Below are positions 1 through 7,216 of a DNA stretch of 13,169 nt, piece after piece (position 1 is the first letter of the stretch; each line of letters starts with the position of its first letter). The DNA lies in assembly GCA_029934815.1 (NCBI GenBank), contig JAOZLM010000033.1, forward strand, positions 1 through 13,169. The letters run 5' to 3'. Origin of the DNA: Desulfocapsa sp. (lineage in GTDB: Bacteria > Desulfobacterota > Desulfobulbia > Desulfobulbales > Desulfocapsaceae). The translations under genes were made by a program, and so were the position numbers. The notes beneath the pieces are model-generated. The model was not told the DNA's origin. It saw only the letters and a list, made by a program, of their open reading frames with translations, and made no database searches.

Positions 1-1
1 T

Positions 2-208
2 AAAGTGAAGAAGCTTGGCAAAGAGATCACACTACTGGAAAAACAGGTTGTAGAGGGGAGTCTTGGCAGAAAATCACCTGAGGAACTTCGTTCACTTGTC
101 CAAGAAATTGAGAAATTAAAAGGAGAGGCAACCATGGTTCATCTACGATGTATCTACACTACAAATACAATACTGGATCAGCAGCAGATCGATTTTCTCA
201 GAAAATAG
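2..208 (+). CDS. C-terminal fragment of a Spy/CpxP-like (LTXXQ) periplasmic protein, cut by the window edge
   Basis: The frame is open to the left edge and ends at TAG 206-208. A GTG at position 5 is in frame but has no visible ribosome-binding site, so the gene most likely begins outside the window. The 68 visible residues are charged and helical. They end in a segment with HLRCI, then TTNTILDQQQ, close to the 'h-LRCI...ILxxEQ' ending I associate with Spy/CpxP and periplasmic heavy-metal-sensor proteins. Members of that family are small periplasmic helical chaperones or metal-stress proteins. The signal peptide and first helices would lie upstream and cannot be checked. The family assignment is by pattern memory only, so confidence is moderate. 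No clear terminator follows it. Confidence 0.45.
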   Translation, partial: KVKKLGKEITLLEKQVVEGSLGRKSPEELRSLVQEIEKLKGEATMVHLRCIYTTNTILDQQQIDFLRK

Positions 209-374
209 CTGGGGAAGACTCTAGATTTTATGGCTAACGGGTACTTACACCCCACGAGGGCATAGTCGTCAAGCTAAGGGCTTATTCAAAAAGAAATTCA
301 AAATCAGAAGCACGAAATACAAAACAGGTAAGCGAAGACTTCGAAATTCAAAAAGAAAAACGTTAAAAAACATA

Positions 375-555
375 AACAACAGACCTCGTAAAACCAACCT
401 AAACCACACTACATGAATAATGCTTTTATAGGCACTTAGAGCAAAAGTGGACAATCCGTTTCGTCATTCCGGCAGGCTTTTAGCCGGAATGACGTGGTAT
501 AAAACTGTCCAATTATATGGGCAGAATGGTTGCTCATTTACTATGTCTGAACAAC
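375..555. repeat. Insertion nested in R1 copy A, flanked by AACAAC
   Basis: Copy B of R1 is continuous at this point, while copy A is interrupted by about 170 bp. The sequence AACAAC occurs on both sides (375-380 and 550-555), as a short target duplication would. The insert carries TGGACA (448-453) and TGTCCA (506-511) around a strong hairpin. The six-base repeat could be chance in AT-rich DNA. Confidence 0.4.
462..494. repeat. Intergenic hairpin, CGTCATTCCGGC / GCCGGAATGACG
   Basis: Perfect 12-bp arms (462-473 and 483-494) enclose a 9-nt loop. No T-run follows on either strand, so this looks like a dispersed palindromic repeat rather than a classical terminator. Confidence 0.7.
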
Positions 556-678
556 TATAAAACCAGTGTGATAGTGGGCTATTTTTGTCATTTTTGATTT
601 TTTAGTTTTTCTTTTATTGTTTCGTATTTCGAATTTAGATATTCGAATTTTCTCTAAATAGTACTTTTCGTTCAGACA

Positions 679-2355
679 CTATTTATCAAGTTTAAAACGT
701 AAAACAATACTTTTCAAACGTTCACCAAGCCCAGCAAGATCATCAGCACTATTATTGACCTGCTTACTGCTTTCGCTAAGACCACCGGCAAGTACACTTA
801 CCTCGGCAATATCGGACGAAATCTCACTCGCGACCATTGAACTCTGGGAAATATTTTCATTGATTTCGGCTATTCCCTGGGAAGCCTGTGCCACACTGTC
901 GGTAATTTCCCGAGTGTTCGCCGACTGTTCTTCGATGGATGCAGCCACCGTTGTCACCAGTTCGCTGACGTCTTCAATAACCTTGGTCACTTCACGGATT
1001 TCCTCAACCGTTGCCCCGGTTGATCCTTGAATTTCCTCGATAATCCGACGAATATCCTGAGTCGCCTCCGCCGTCTGGCGTGCAAGATCTTTGATCTCAT
1101 TGGCAACTACAGCAAAACCTTTGCCAGCCTCTCCTGCCCTGGCTGCTTCAATCGTTGCATTCAAGGCGAGTAGATTGGTCTGCTCGGAAATTTCGTTGAT
1201 AACTGAGGTTACTTTGCCGACTTCCTGAGCAGAGCGGCCAAGATCATTAATTTTCGTCAAGGCCTGACGGGCCTTGCCAACTGCAGTACTGCTGATCGAA
1301 CGAGTTTTTTCCGTATTTTGGGCAATCTCGTCAACAGTCGAGGTCATCTCTTCAACCGCTGTCACCACCACATTGACATTGGCAGCCGTGGTTTCCGATG
1401 CTTCTGAGACCGAAGTCATATTGACGCTCATCTCTTCAGCCGCAGCCGCCACCGTATTACTCTTACCCGTGGCGTCACCCGAAGCATCGCCAAGTCGTTC
1501 GGAAATCGTTGAAAGATCTGTAGAGGAAAGGGCTAAAGATTCGACCCCTCCGTAAATATCTTCGGCAATCGAAGTCAGGCCCTCTTTTACCTCATTCATC
1601 GAAGCCATCATGCTGCCTGGCCGAGCACTTTTATCAATGGCAATCGTCAAATCCCCATCTGCGATTCTTTTCAGGATCACATTCATATCTTCAGGTTCGC
1701 CGCCCATGATCCTGGCAAAACCGGACCGCACCCAGAAAATGACTATCAGAGCAAGTAATATTCCTGCCAGAGCAACGATCATTATAAAAGTTTCGGTTTG
1801 TGAAGCCTTTTCTGCAGCAGCAGCAGCAGCAATATGCTCAACCTCGGCTAAAACCTCTTCAAGTTCTCCAAAGACATGCAAAGTCTCAACCAAAGCAGGA
1901 TGTGTGAGAACACGGTAATCGTCCTTTGCCCCTTCAAGGTCTTCAGCTTCAGTCAGATTTAAATTAATTTCCTTAATCGATTCATGCAGCCGATGATGCG
2001 GATCTTCCATTTTTTTCAATATTGGAACTAACTGAGGATAGTACTTTTCCAGTAATTTACGGGGCTCACCATACATCCATTTGCCAAGATTACATTGATG
2101 GTCATCGGTTTCAACAGTAAGCTTCATTCCCGGATCATACTTCTGCAAAAGGCTCTGTTCCACTGATTCGGCCCATTCATGGTGATCAATCTCCATCGTC
2201 TTCAACTGGGACACAGTATCAGCCGCATGCTCTGCATCTTGTGCCATCTTATGCATACTCTTAATGCCGAAGTGCGACACCAAACTTAAAATCACGAGCA
2301 GGGATCCGATCAAAAGAAACCCCAATAAAATTTGCTGACTGAGCTTCAAACGCAT
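679..2355 (-). CDS. Methyl-accepting chemotaxis protein with periplasmic CZB-type zinc-binding sensor domain
   Basis: This 558-residue transmembrane chemoreceptor would pass a periplasmic signal to the CheA/CheW array. Transmembrane segments lie at about residues 8-29 and 189-209. Between them is a CZB-like domain with HHEW (58-61), CNLGKW (88-93) and HHRLH (120-124), the three-His/one-Cys pattern that binds zinc in this family. A HAMP-like segment follows (about 210-265; GGEPEDM and ADGDL). The signalling hairpin tip is at about 388-425 (EQTNLLALNATIEAARAGEA, then GFAVVANEI). I chose the ATG at 2355 because AGGAG sits 8 nt upstream; an upstream GTG would add 15 residues but lacks such a site. 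The cytochrome gene lies 189 bp upstream on the same strand. CZB domains are often cytoplasmic, so a periplasmic one in the ligand-binding position is of interest. The stop codon abuts R1 copy A. Confidence 0.93.
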   Translation of the reverse strand: MRLKLSQQILLGFLLIGSLLVILSLVSHFGIKSMHKMAQDAEHAADTVSQLKTMEIDHHEWAESVEQSLLQKYDPGMKLTVETDDHQCNLGKWMYGEPRKLLEKYYPQLVPILKKMEDPHHRLHESIKEINLNLTEAEDLEGAKDDYRVLTHPALVETLHVFGELEEVLAEVEHIAAAAAAEKASQTETFIMIVALAGILLALIVIFWVRSGFARIMGGEPEDMNVILKRIADGDLTIAIDKSARPGSMMASMNEVKEGLTSIAEDIYGGVESLALSSTDLSTISERLGDASGDATGKSNTVAAAAEEMSVNMTSVSEASETTAANVNVVVTAVEEMTSTVDEIAQNTEKTRSISSTAVGKARQALTKINDLGRSAQEVGKVTSVINEISEQTNLLALNATIEAARAGEAGKGFAVVANEIKDLARQTAEATQDIRRIIEEIQGSTGATVEEIREVTKVIEDVSELVTTVAASIEEQSANTREITDSVAQASQGIAEINENISQSSMVASEISSDIAEVSVLAGGLSESSKQVNNSADDLAGLGERLKSIVLRFKLDK

Positions 2356-2408
2356 AGTAAATTCTCCTGAAAATTTCAAAGGCAGTGCAATAACTGTCAC
2401 GTTTTGTT

Positions 2409-2462
2409 AGTACCTTATAAATTCTTTTCGTGTTTTTTTGAAAAGAATTTGGTGAAGGTACT
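2409..2462. repeat. Long stem-loop between the cytochrome and chemoreceptor genes
   Basis: Nested arms AGTACCTT (2409-2416) with AAGGTACT (2455-2462), and AAATTCTTTTC (2419-2429) with GAAAAGAATTT (2440-2450), form a stem of about 19 bp with a 10-nt loop. No U-tract follows the stem on the minus strand, so termination is not assured. It could be an RNA processing or stability site between the two co-directional genes. Confidence 0.6.
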
Positions 2463-2512
2463 TATACCCCCTTGTGAGGTGTTAGTACCTTATACCCCCT
2501 TGTGGGATGTCA
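2458..2512. repeat. Tandem duplication of a 27-28 bp unit (GTAC(C)TTATACCCCCTTGTG)
   Basis: Unit one is 2458-2484 and unit two 2485-2512. They share GTAC, TTATACCCCCTTGTG and a following GG(A/T)TGT. The motif resembles the 'GTACCCCCTTG' part of the repeats at 6136-6213, 7139-7190 and 10253-10331. Its location upstream of the chemoreceptor start leaves a regulatory role possible but unproven. Confidence 0.6.
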
Positions 2513-2544
2513 GCCGGTTACCGGTCGGCTATACAGGCTCGCGA

Positions 2545-3015
2545 CTAACGGTGGCAGGAGGTGCAGGGGTTTGTCGGACCGGCAGGTTTGTGCTCTTTTT
2601 CAAGCTTTCTATGACAACGCTTACACAAAGCCCGATGGGAAACCTTAACGATGTTTGGGGTGCCACCCTTTTCATTGCCGGGATGACAGCTTCCGCATTC
2701 TTCGATATCCCTTGCCATGTCCCAGCTTTTGTGACACTCATCACATTCCATTTTCGCATGCTCGGCCTCTCTATGGCGAAAAATCGGGTGACATGAAGCA
2801 CATTTTTCTATTTCACTATCAAAATCCCAAGTATGATGACAAAGGTCACAATCATAGGCGTCGTGTTTTTCGTGAATAAACACGGAAGGTTTCCGGTCGC
2901 TGCCAGGATCAGCTTTTGTTACCCGTATGATACCGGAAGGGGCATCATTGGCATAGGCCGCTAAAGAGCCCAATAAAATAAAAGCCGTTATAAGTATTCC
3001 CGTTACCCTCATCAT
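2545..3015 (-). CDS. Exported small multihaem c-type cytochrome (six CXXCH motifs)
   Basis: The protein has 156 residues. A signal peptide (hydrophobic about 5-20, cleavage likely after AYA at residue 22) sends it to the periplasm. Six haem-binding motifs follow: CDLCH (56), CASCH (72), CDECH (91), CGSCH (107), CKRCH (131) and CTSCH (151). Extra histidines at 48, 51, 61, 79, 81, 86, 127 and 142 could be distal ligands. This is the layout of class III (cytochrome c3-like) electron carriers that shuttle electrons from periplasmic hydrogenases or dehydrogenases. GGAG at 3021-3024 lies 5 nt from the ATG at 3015 and 8 nt from the ATG at 3012; a GTG at 3018 is too close. The chemoreceptor gene follows on the same strand. 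An R1 element ends only 21 bp upstream of the start, so the native promoter has been displaced or replaced. Confidence 0.9.
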   Translation of the reverse strand: MMRVTGILITAFILLGSLAAYANDAPSGIIRVTKADPGSDRKPSVFIHEKHDAYDCDLCHHTWDFDSEIEKCASCHPIFRHREAEHAKMECDECHKSWDMARDIEECGSCHPGNEKGGTPNIVKVSHRALCKRCHRKLEKEHKPAGPTNPCTSCHR

Positions 3016-3030
3016 CACGTCTCCAAGATA

Positions 3031-3258
3031 TAACTAGTGCCTGAGCGAAAAGTGCTATTTAAAGAAAATTCGAATATCTAAATTCGAAACACGAAACAAT
3101 AAAAGAAAAAACCAACAATCAAAAACGACAAAAAACAACCTGCTATCATACTGGTTTTGTTGTTATTTGTAGTTTTTAATGTTTTTCTTTTTGAATTTCG
3201 TGCTTCTGATTTCGAATTTCTTTTTGGCCATCAATAGTTTTCGGTCAGCCACTAACTA
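3031..3258. mobile_element. R1 element copy B with target duplication TAACTA
   Basis: The element spans 3037-3252 (216 bp). Its ends are GTGCCTGAGCGAAAA and, read on the other strand, GTGGCTGACCGAAAA, matching at 13 of 15 positions. TAACTA flanks it on both sides (3031-3036 and 3253-3258), as expected of a 6-bp target duplication. It is AT-rich, has no ORF, and is inverted relative to copy A at 265-679. This is a MITE-like element; the helper transposase family was not identified. Confidence 0.8.
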
Positions 3259-3438
3259 TCTAATTAATTTTAACAATTTAATAGAGTCAAACCAGTGCTA
3301 ATATCTGATTTTTTCACAAAATAAACACGATTACAAGGAAAATAATTACTACGAAAACAAGAGACTGCGTAAGGCTGGTATCAGAGGGAATATTGGGGAA
3401 GGACCTATATGATTTCGAGGGATATTAAAAGCAGAATG

Positions 3439-3475
3439 CAAAAAGACCGGCTACACTGCAGTGTAACCGGTCTTT
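3439..3475 (-). terminator. Rho-independent terminator (minus strand)
   Basis: A 34-bp palindrome (3442-3475) has arms AAAGACCGG and CCGGTCTTT around TACACTGCAGTGTA. The single mismatched pair (3451/3466) becomes G-U on the minus-strand RNA, and the minus strand ends the stem in a run of five Ts. Both features favour a minus-strand terminator. It sits about 60 bp past the stop of the remnant at 3537-3741. Nothing else in 3253-3536 looks like a gene. Confidence 0.6.
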
Positions 3476-3536
3476 CGAGCCAATTTATAGATTGACAAGC
3501 TATATACTCACCCAGGGGATGAGAATTGTCCCGCAA

Positions 3537-3741
3537 CTATTTTTTAATGTCGATGCTGAGACTTGCCTCGTTCATCTTGATTGGTACATATTCATCGGCG
3601 TCAAGTCCCATGTATTGTCCCACGGAACTTGCGCCATATCAACAACATCTACCAAATTGCTTACAAAATGCGAGCCATAGAAATACTGAATACCTTGAAT
3701 CGAAAAATCCACCCGATGAGGTCTTGGCTTATCACCTGCGT
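3537..3741 (-). pseudogene. Frameshifted C-terminal remnant of an unrecognised protein
   Basis: Two adjacent minus-strand frames read like protein. The first (about 3741 down to 3636) gives residues such as HRVDFSIQGIQYFYGSHFVS. The second (about 3638 down to the TAG at 3537-3539) gives GQYMGLDADEYVPIKMNEAS, then LSIDIKK. The join near 3636 needs a frame change, and no start codon or ribosome-binding site is evident upstream. A terminator-like hairpin lies about 60 bp downstream on the same strand, as expected for a former gene end. I do not recognise the family. The coding call rests on amino-acid composition and the terminator position, so it is tentative. Confidence 0.4.
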
Positions 3742-3897
3742 CTCTTCAGGGTTCGTTTAGCTCGTAAGATCAGTATCTTTAATTTTGTGTTCTCTGAAAA
3801 CAGTATATCTTGCCGCTGACAGGAATTAGCCACAACCGAAAAAAATTGTACGTCACCCGGCCACGAAGGGATTGTCCCACTGCTCATGGCAGCAGGC

Positions 3898-5703
3898 TCA
3901 ATCGGTAGCTTCAGAATGACGTAAAAAATGGAGGTGGCCATCACGATTCATCAGCAGCTTGATATCCTTGCCATTAATGGTTTCTTTCTCTAATAATTCC
4001 AGGGTAAGCTTATTGAGCAGTGAGATGTTGCCCACTAAAATTTCTGTGGAATATTTATAGGCTCGATCAATGATATCTTGAACTGCGGCATCTATAGCTT
4101 CAGCTGTCTTCTCGCTAATAGTGGGGCTGGAAAAGCCAGGTTGCTCTGGATTCTTAAATACTATGGGGCCAATATCTTCATGCATCCCCCACTCACAAAC
4201 CATTCTGCGAGCAATTTCACTGGCTCGTTCAATATCATTTGCACAGCCTGTGGAGAGCTCCTGAAAAATAAGCTCTTCAGCAATCCTGCCTCCCAGGAGA
4301 ACACAGATTTTATCAAAAAGATAGGAGCAGGAATGTGAGTATTTATCAGTTTCAGGGACTTGCATTGTCTGCCCCATAGCCTCGCCGCGGGGGATAATAC
4401 TGACCTTGGTTACCTTGTCGGCCCCAGGGGTCATGACGGCCACTAAGGCATGACCGATTTCATGATAGGCTGTTATTTCTTTATCCTTATCAGAAATAAT
4501 CATTGATCGCCGTTCTGCTCCCATCATTACCTTATCTTTGGCAAGTTCTAACTCTTTTATACCAACCTTAGTATCATTTTTGACGGCAATAAGGGTGGCC
4601 TCATTGACCATGTTTGCTAGTTCTGCCCCTGAAAAACCAGGAGTTCCTTTAGCAAGCACCTGCCACTTTACATTCTCAGCAACATTAACCTTGCCGGCAT
4701 GAACCTTAAGAATATGCTCTCGACCTACGACATCAGGAAGTGGTACTAATACCTGGCGATCAAAACGACCAGGACGCAACAAAGCTGAATCAAGGGTATC
4801 TATCCTGTTAGTGGCTGCAACGACGATGACCTTATCACTTATCTGGAAACCATCCATTTCAACTAAAAGCTGGTTTAAAGTCTGTTCCCGCTCATCATTG
4901 CCACCAGCGCCCCGATGTTTTCCCACTGCATCAATCTCATCAATAAAGATAATACATGGTGCTTTTTTCTTCCCCTTAATGAATAGATCACGAACACGTG
5001 AGGCACCAACCCCGGCATACATTTCCACAAAACTCGATCCACTCATGGAAAAAAAGGTAACACCTGCTTCCCCGGCAATCGCTTTTGCCAACAGAGTTTT
5101 TCCTGTTCCCGGATCACCATAAAGAAGCACCCCGGTGGGAATACGGGCACCTGCTTCAGTGAATTTTGTTGGATTTTTTAAAAAATTGACAATCTCAACA
5201 AGCTCTTCTTTGGCTTCGTCTATGCCGGCAACATCTTTAAACCTGACATCTGATTTTGTACCATCAACAACCAGGGCTTCTGATTTACCAAAAGCCATGG
5301 CCTTGTCGTTCTTAGGCCATCTCCCCCTGATAAAAAAATACCAGATACAGAACATGAGGATAACTAATTCAAAGGAAAATAATTGTTGAAAGATACTCCT
5401 TTCATCCATGTTCGGTATAATTTCAATGTCAACTCCCTTGGCAAGGTAGGTATCAATTGTTGATGGATTAGACGGTAAGTTGGACATAAAATGTTTACCC
5501 TTGGTATCTGTCCAGGTGGCTTGATTTCTCTCAAGGGTAAAATTGGAAATTAATCCTTTATCTAGATTTTCTTTAAATTTAGTATAGGAAAGCTTTGTGG
5601 TATTACTGATATCGTTATCCGGCTGCTGATATTGGAATTGGATGAGGACGAAAACAAGGCAAATTGCAAACCAAATTGCCATTTTCTTATAAAATTGATT
5701 CAA
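3898..5703 (-). CDS. ftsH: ATP-dependent zinc metalloprotease FtsH
   Basis: This 601-residue membrane-anchored AAA+ protease would unfold and degrade membrane and short-lived cytosolic proteins as a hexamer. Transmembrane helices at about 8-24 and 107-125 enclose a periplasmic domain. The AAA+ core has Walker A GDPGTGKT (196-203), pore-loop FVEMYAG (225-231), Walker B IIFIDEID (251-258) and a second region of homology ending RPGRFDRQ (310-317). The protease site is HEIGH (414-418), with Asp490 in TGCAND as the expected third zinc ligand. The TTG at 5703 is chosen because GGGAG lies 7 nt upstream and MNQFYKK matches the usual FtsH N-terminus; the ATG at 5682 has no such site. Walker A has Asp where GPPGTGKT is the usual FtsH form. 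The C-terminal tail is short, and no genes normally linked to housekeeping ftsH flank it, so it may be an accessory paralogue. Confidence 0.95.
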   Translation of the reverse strand: MNQFYKKMAIWFAICLVFVLIQFQYQQPDNDISNTTKLSYTKFKENLDKGLISNFTLERNQATWTDTKGKHFMSNLPSNPSTIDTYLAKGVDIEIIPNMDERSIFQQLFSFELVILMFCIWYFFIRGRWPKNDKAMAFGKSEALVVDGTKSDVRFKDVAGIDEAKEELVEIVNFLKNPTKFTEAGARIPTGVLLYGDPGTGKTLLAKAIAGEAGVTFFSMSGSSFVEMYAGVGASRVRDLFIKGKKKAPCIIFIDEIDAVGKHRGAGGNDEREQTLNQLLVEMDGFQISDKVIVVAATNRIDTLDSALLRPGRFDRQVLVPLPDVVGREHILKVHAGKVNVAENVKWQVLAKGTPGFSGAELANMVNEATLIAVKNDTKVGIKELELAKDKVMMGAERRSMIISDKDKEITAYHEIGHALVAVMTPGADKVTKVSIIPRGEAMGQTMQVPETDKYSHSCSYLFDKICVLLGGRIAEELIFQELSTGCANDIERASEIARRMVCEWGMHEDIGPIVFKNPEQPGFSSPTISEKTAEAIDAAVQDIIDRAYKYSTEILVGNISLLNKLTLELLEKETINGKDIKLLMNRDGHLHFLRHSEATD

Positions 5704-5886
5704 GTTAATTCTCCCGCAAGGCTTGTTTGGTGCTCATTGGTAATAAAAAATCGCTTTCAGGCTGAACCAGAGAATTCGAACTTATTTTTCACCAGCTAAT
5801 GAGAAGAAATTGCTTTCCGACAGGATAGTACAAGGGGGGCAAACACGCCTCCAACCACCAAATTGGCACTCCAAACTGAGCTGAGC

Positions 5887-6104
5887 TCAGTCCTGTCGAG
5901 TGGCTATTTTTAAACCTTCCGTCACCACACCTTCCATCAGAGATAACAGCCCACTCTCACTCCCGAAACCTAAATAATACCCTATAAGACTCCAACCAAA
6001 ACAGCAACATCAAATAGACGCATCGCAGAAGCATTCAATGTTCCATGAGCTTTTGCTATTCCACTGAAATGTTCCTCTTTGCCGCCACAGAGCACAAAGA
6101 TGTC
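5887..6104 (-). pseudogene. Frameshifted remnant of an unrecognised, probably membrane-associated protein
   Basis: Read from 6104 downward, one frame gives DIFVLCGGKEEHFSGIAKAH, continues GTLNASAMRLFDVAVLVGVL, and meets TAG at 5982-5984. Shifting by one base continues smoothly as IGYYLGFGSESGLLSLMEGV, then VTEGLKIATRQD, and stops at 5887-5889. The two halves join naturally, which suggests a single-base indel in a former gene. It has no start, and its upstream side is cut off near the repeat block beginning around 6110. The hydrophobic stretch RLFDVAVLVGVLIGYYLGF could be a membrane helix. I do not recognise the family. Confidence 0.5.
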
Positions 6105-6135
6105 CCTTTAGTACCTTACTCCTGAAAACTGTCGT

Positions 6136-6213
6136 AAAAAACAGGTACGCACCCTAAAAAAACAGGGTACTCTTTTTAGTACCCCCTTGAGGGGTATAAA
6201 CTACGACTCCGAG
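6136..6213. repeat. R4 dispersed repeat, copy 1
   Basis: About 78 bp is nearly identical to 10253-10331 in direct orientation. It holds two small hairpins, ACCCT/AGGGT around an A-run and TACCCC/GGGGTA around CTTGA, and ends in ACTACGACTCCGAG. The region also contains AGTACCCCCT, which pairs with AGGGGGTACT some 30 bp later. No coding capacity is visible. The rest of 5704-6135, outside the remnant at 5887-6104, shows no gene. Confidence 0.75.
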
Positions 6214-6216
6214 GGA

Positions 6217-6265
6217 GGGGGTACTGAACTGAGTGCCGGCTTTCCTTAGCGTTTACCGGTGTTAG
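6217..6265 (+). repeat. R5 inverted repeat, left arm
   Basis: GGGGGTACTGAACTGAGTGC, CGGCTT and later ACCGGTGTTAG recur in inverted orientation at 7139-7185. The pair brackets the diguanylate cyclase pseudogene about 220 bp to its right. Confidence 0.75.
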
Positions 6266-6322
6266 CTCACCAGCAGCCATCAGTCACTGCCGCTTACAGG
6301 CTCCTCATAACCCACCCCAATG

Positions 6323-6349
6323 AAAAAAACCCCGGATATCATTACCGGG
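6323..6349 (-). terminator. Possible rho-independent terminator (minus strand), orphan
   Basis: On the minus strand CCCGG and CCGGG form a short GC stem, followed by G and seven Ts. The loop is 9 nt. No intact minus-strand gene reads into it now, so it may be left over from a lost gene or be chance. Confidence 0.4.
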
Positions 6350-6488
6350 CCAGAGCTTCAGGAAAGTAAGAATCATGCGGATCACCTTCTGCTCAACAAT
6401 AAAACTGATTCTTTTCTTTCATAGCACGTAAGGTGAAATGTCTGCAAAAAAAATTCAGTCAATCATCACTGATTGACCGGCCAAAGAC

Positions 6489-7040
6489 ATGGATACAACC
6501 TGCTGTGCTAAGAACGGGCGTGTAATTCCTGCCCATTTCTCCGGTTCCTCAATGTACAGTGAGGCCGATGAGTTGCAGGGTATAATTTGTGTTTTAAATG
6601 ATGTAACCGAATTAATAAATAGTGAAAGGAAACTCAAGGAAAAGGCCCATTACGCCCCTCTCATCGGACTGGCCAATCGCAATCTTTTTTTTCAGTGCAT
6701 TGGCCATGATGTTGGGGATTTGATTCTTGGATTTGGTTCTTCAGGAAGTTGCCAGCAGACTTAAAAAATTCGTTCGTTTCGATGATACGGTGGTACGCAT
6801 GGGAGGTGTCGAATTCATAGTTCTTCTAAGTGCTTTAAAGGAAACTGAGAACGTAGAATGTGTTGCATAAAAAAAATATTCAGAAAACACTTAACTTCTT
6901 TAAGAGTAATAGTGCCTCCCTTAAGTATCGGCATCAGTGTGTTCCCAGATGACGGCGACAACACATAATCCCCGACTGACCAAGGAAATACAGCCATGTA
7001 TCACACCAAAGAAGAGGGCGAAAACCACGTCCTCAGGTAG
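6489..7040 (+). pseudogene. Decayed PAS-GGDEF diguanylate cyclase
   Basis: The reading passes through several frames but follows the family order. A PAS tail (KNGRVIPAHFSGS, then DVTELINSERKL) leads into the start of a GGDEF domain (GLANRNLFF). It then jumps to GHDVGD, so the segment normally between them is deleted. A frame change near 6735 continues as LQEVASRLKKFVRFDDTVVR, with the signature reading GGVEF (6802-6816) in place of GGDEF. After a stop at about 6868, another frame gives SIGISVFPDDGDN, a stop, and then NTAMYHTKEEGEN, the usual C-terminal GGDEF motifs, ending at TAG 7038-7040. An intact enzyme would make c-di-GMP from GTP. The lost signature Asp, deletion, frameshifts and stops make activity very unlikely. 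An in-frame stop at 6474-6476 removes the N-terminus. Confidence 0.88.
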
Positions 7041-7138
7041 ACTAGGAGCCTGTCGGACTTTCCGAACCACAAACGACAATACGCTGAAATTGTTAATTCT
7101 AATAAAATTTGACTATTTTCACGGCTAAAAAATATAAA

Positions 7139-7185
7139 CTAACACCGGTGATGAACGGTAAGCCGGCACTCATTTCAGTACCCCC
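7139..7185 (-). repeat. R5 inverted repeat, right arm
   Basis: On the minus strand this reads GGGGGTACTGAAATGAGTGC, then CGGCTTACCG, and ends ACCGGTGTTAG. It is the inverted partner of 6217-6265, about 90% identical over the shared parts. Confidence 0.75.
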
Positions 7186-7216
7186 TTGTAAGTATTAATA
7201 AAATAAAAATGTTACT

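Larger units (their letters stand above)
265..679. mobile_element. R1 element copy A (non-autonomous inverted-repeat element), interrupted by a nested insertion
   Basis: Two blocks (about 281-380 and 555-679) match, in inverted orientation, the 216-bp element at 3037-3252. Both carry the AT-rich strings with AAAAAGAAATTC, CAGAAGCACGAAAT and TTCGAATTTAGATATTCGAA. The right end reads GTGTCTGAACGAAAA on the minus strand, against GTGCCTGAGCGAAAA in copy B. The left end near 265 (GTCGTCAAGC) is diverged and its boundary is approximate. No target duplication is visible here. The right terminal base is also the last base of the chemoreceptor stop codon. There is no ORF of its own. It accounts for the otherwise gene-free stretch 209-678. 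Confidence 0.7.

Noticed and set aside
755..1918. Three plus-strand open frames of 91-102 aa
   Set aside because: They are antisense to the chemoreceptor signalling domain, whose biased codon use keeps the opposite strand open.
3526..3819. 97-aa and 62-aa plus-strand open frames
   Set aside because: They lie opposite the more protein-like minus-strand remnant and have no family motifs.
5839..5854. Sigma-54-like match TGGAGGCGTGTTTGCC upstream of ftsH
   Set aside because: The GG-N10-GC spacing is right, but most of the -24 element is wrong and no activator site is near; chance match is likely.
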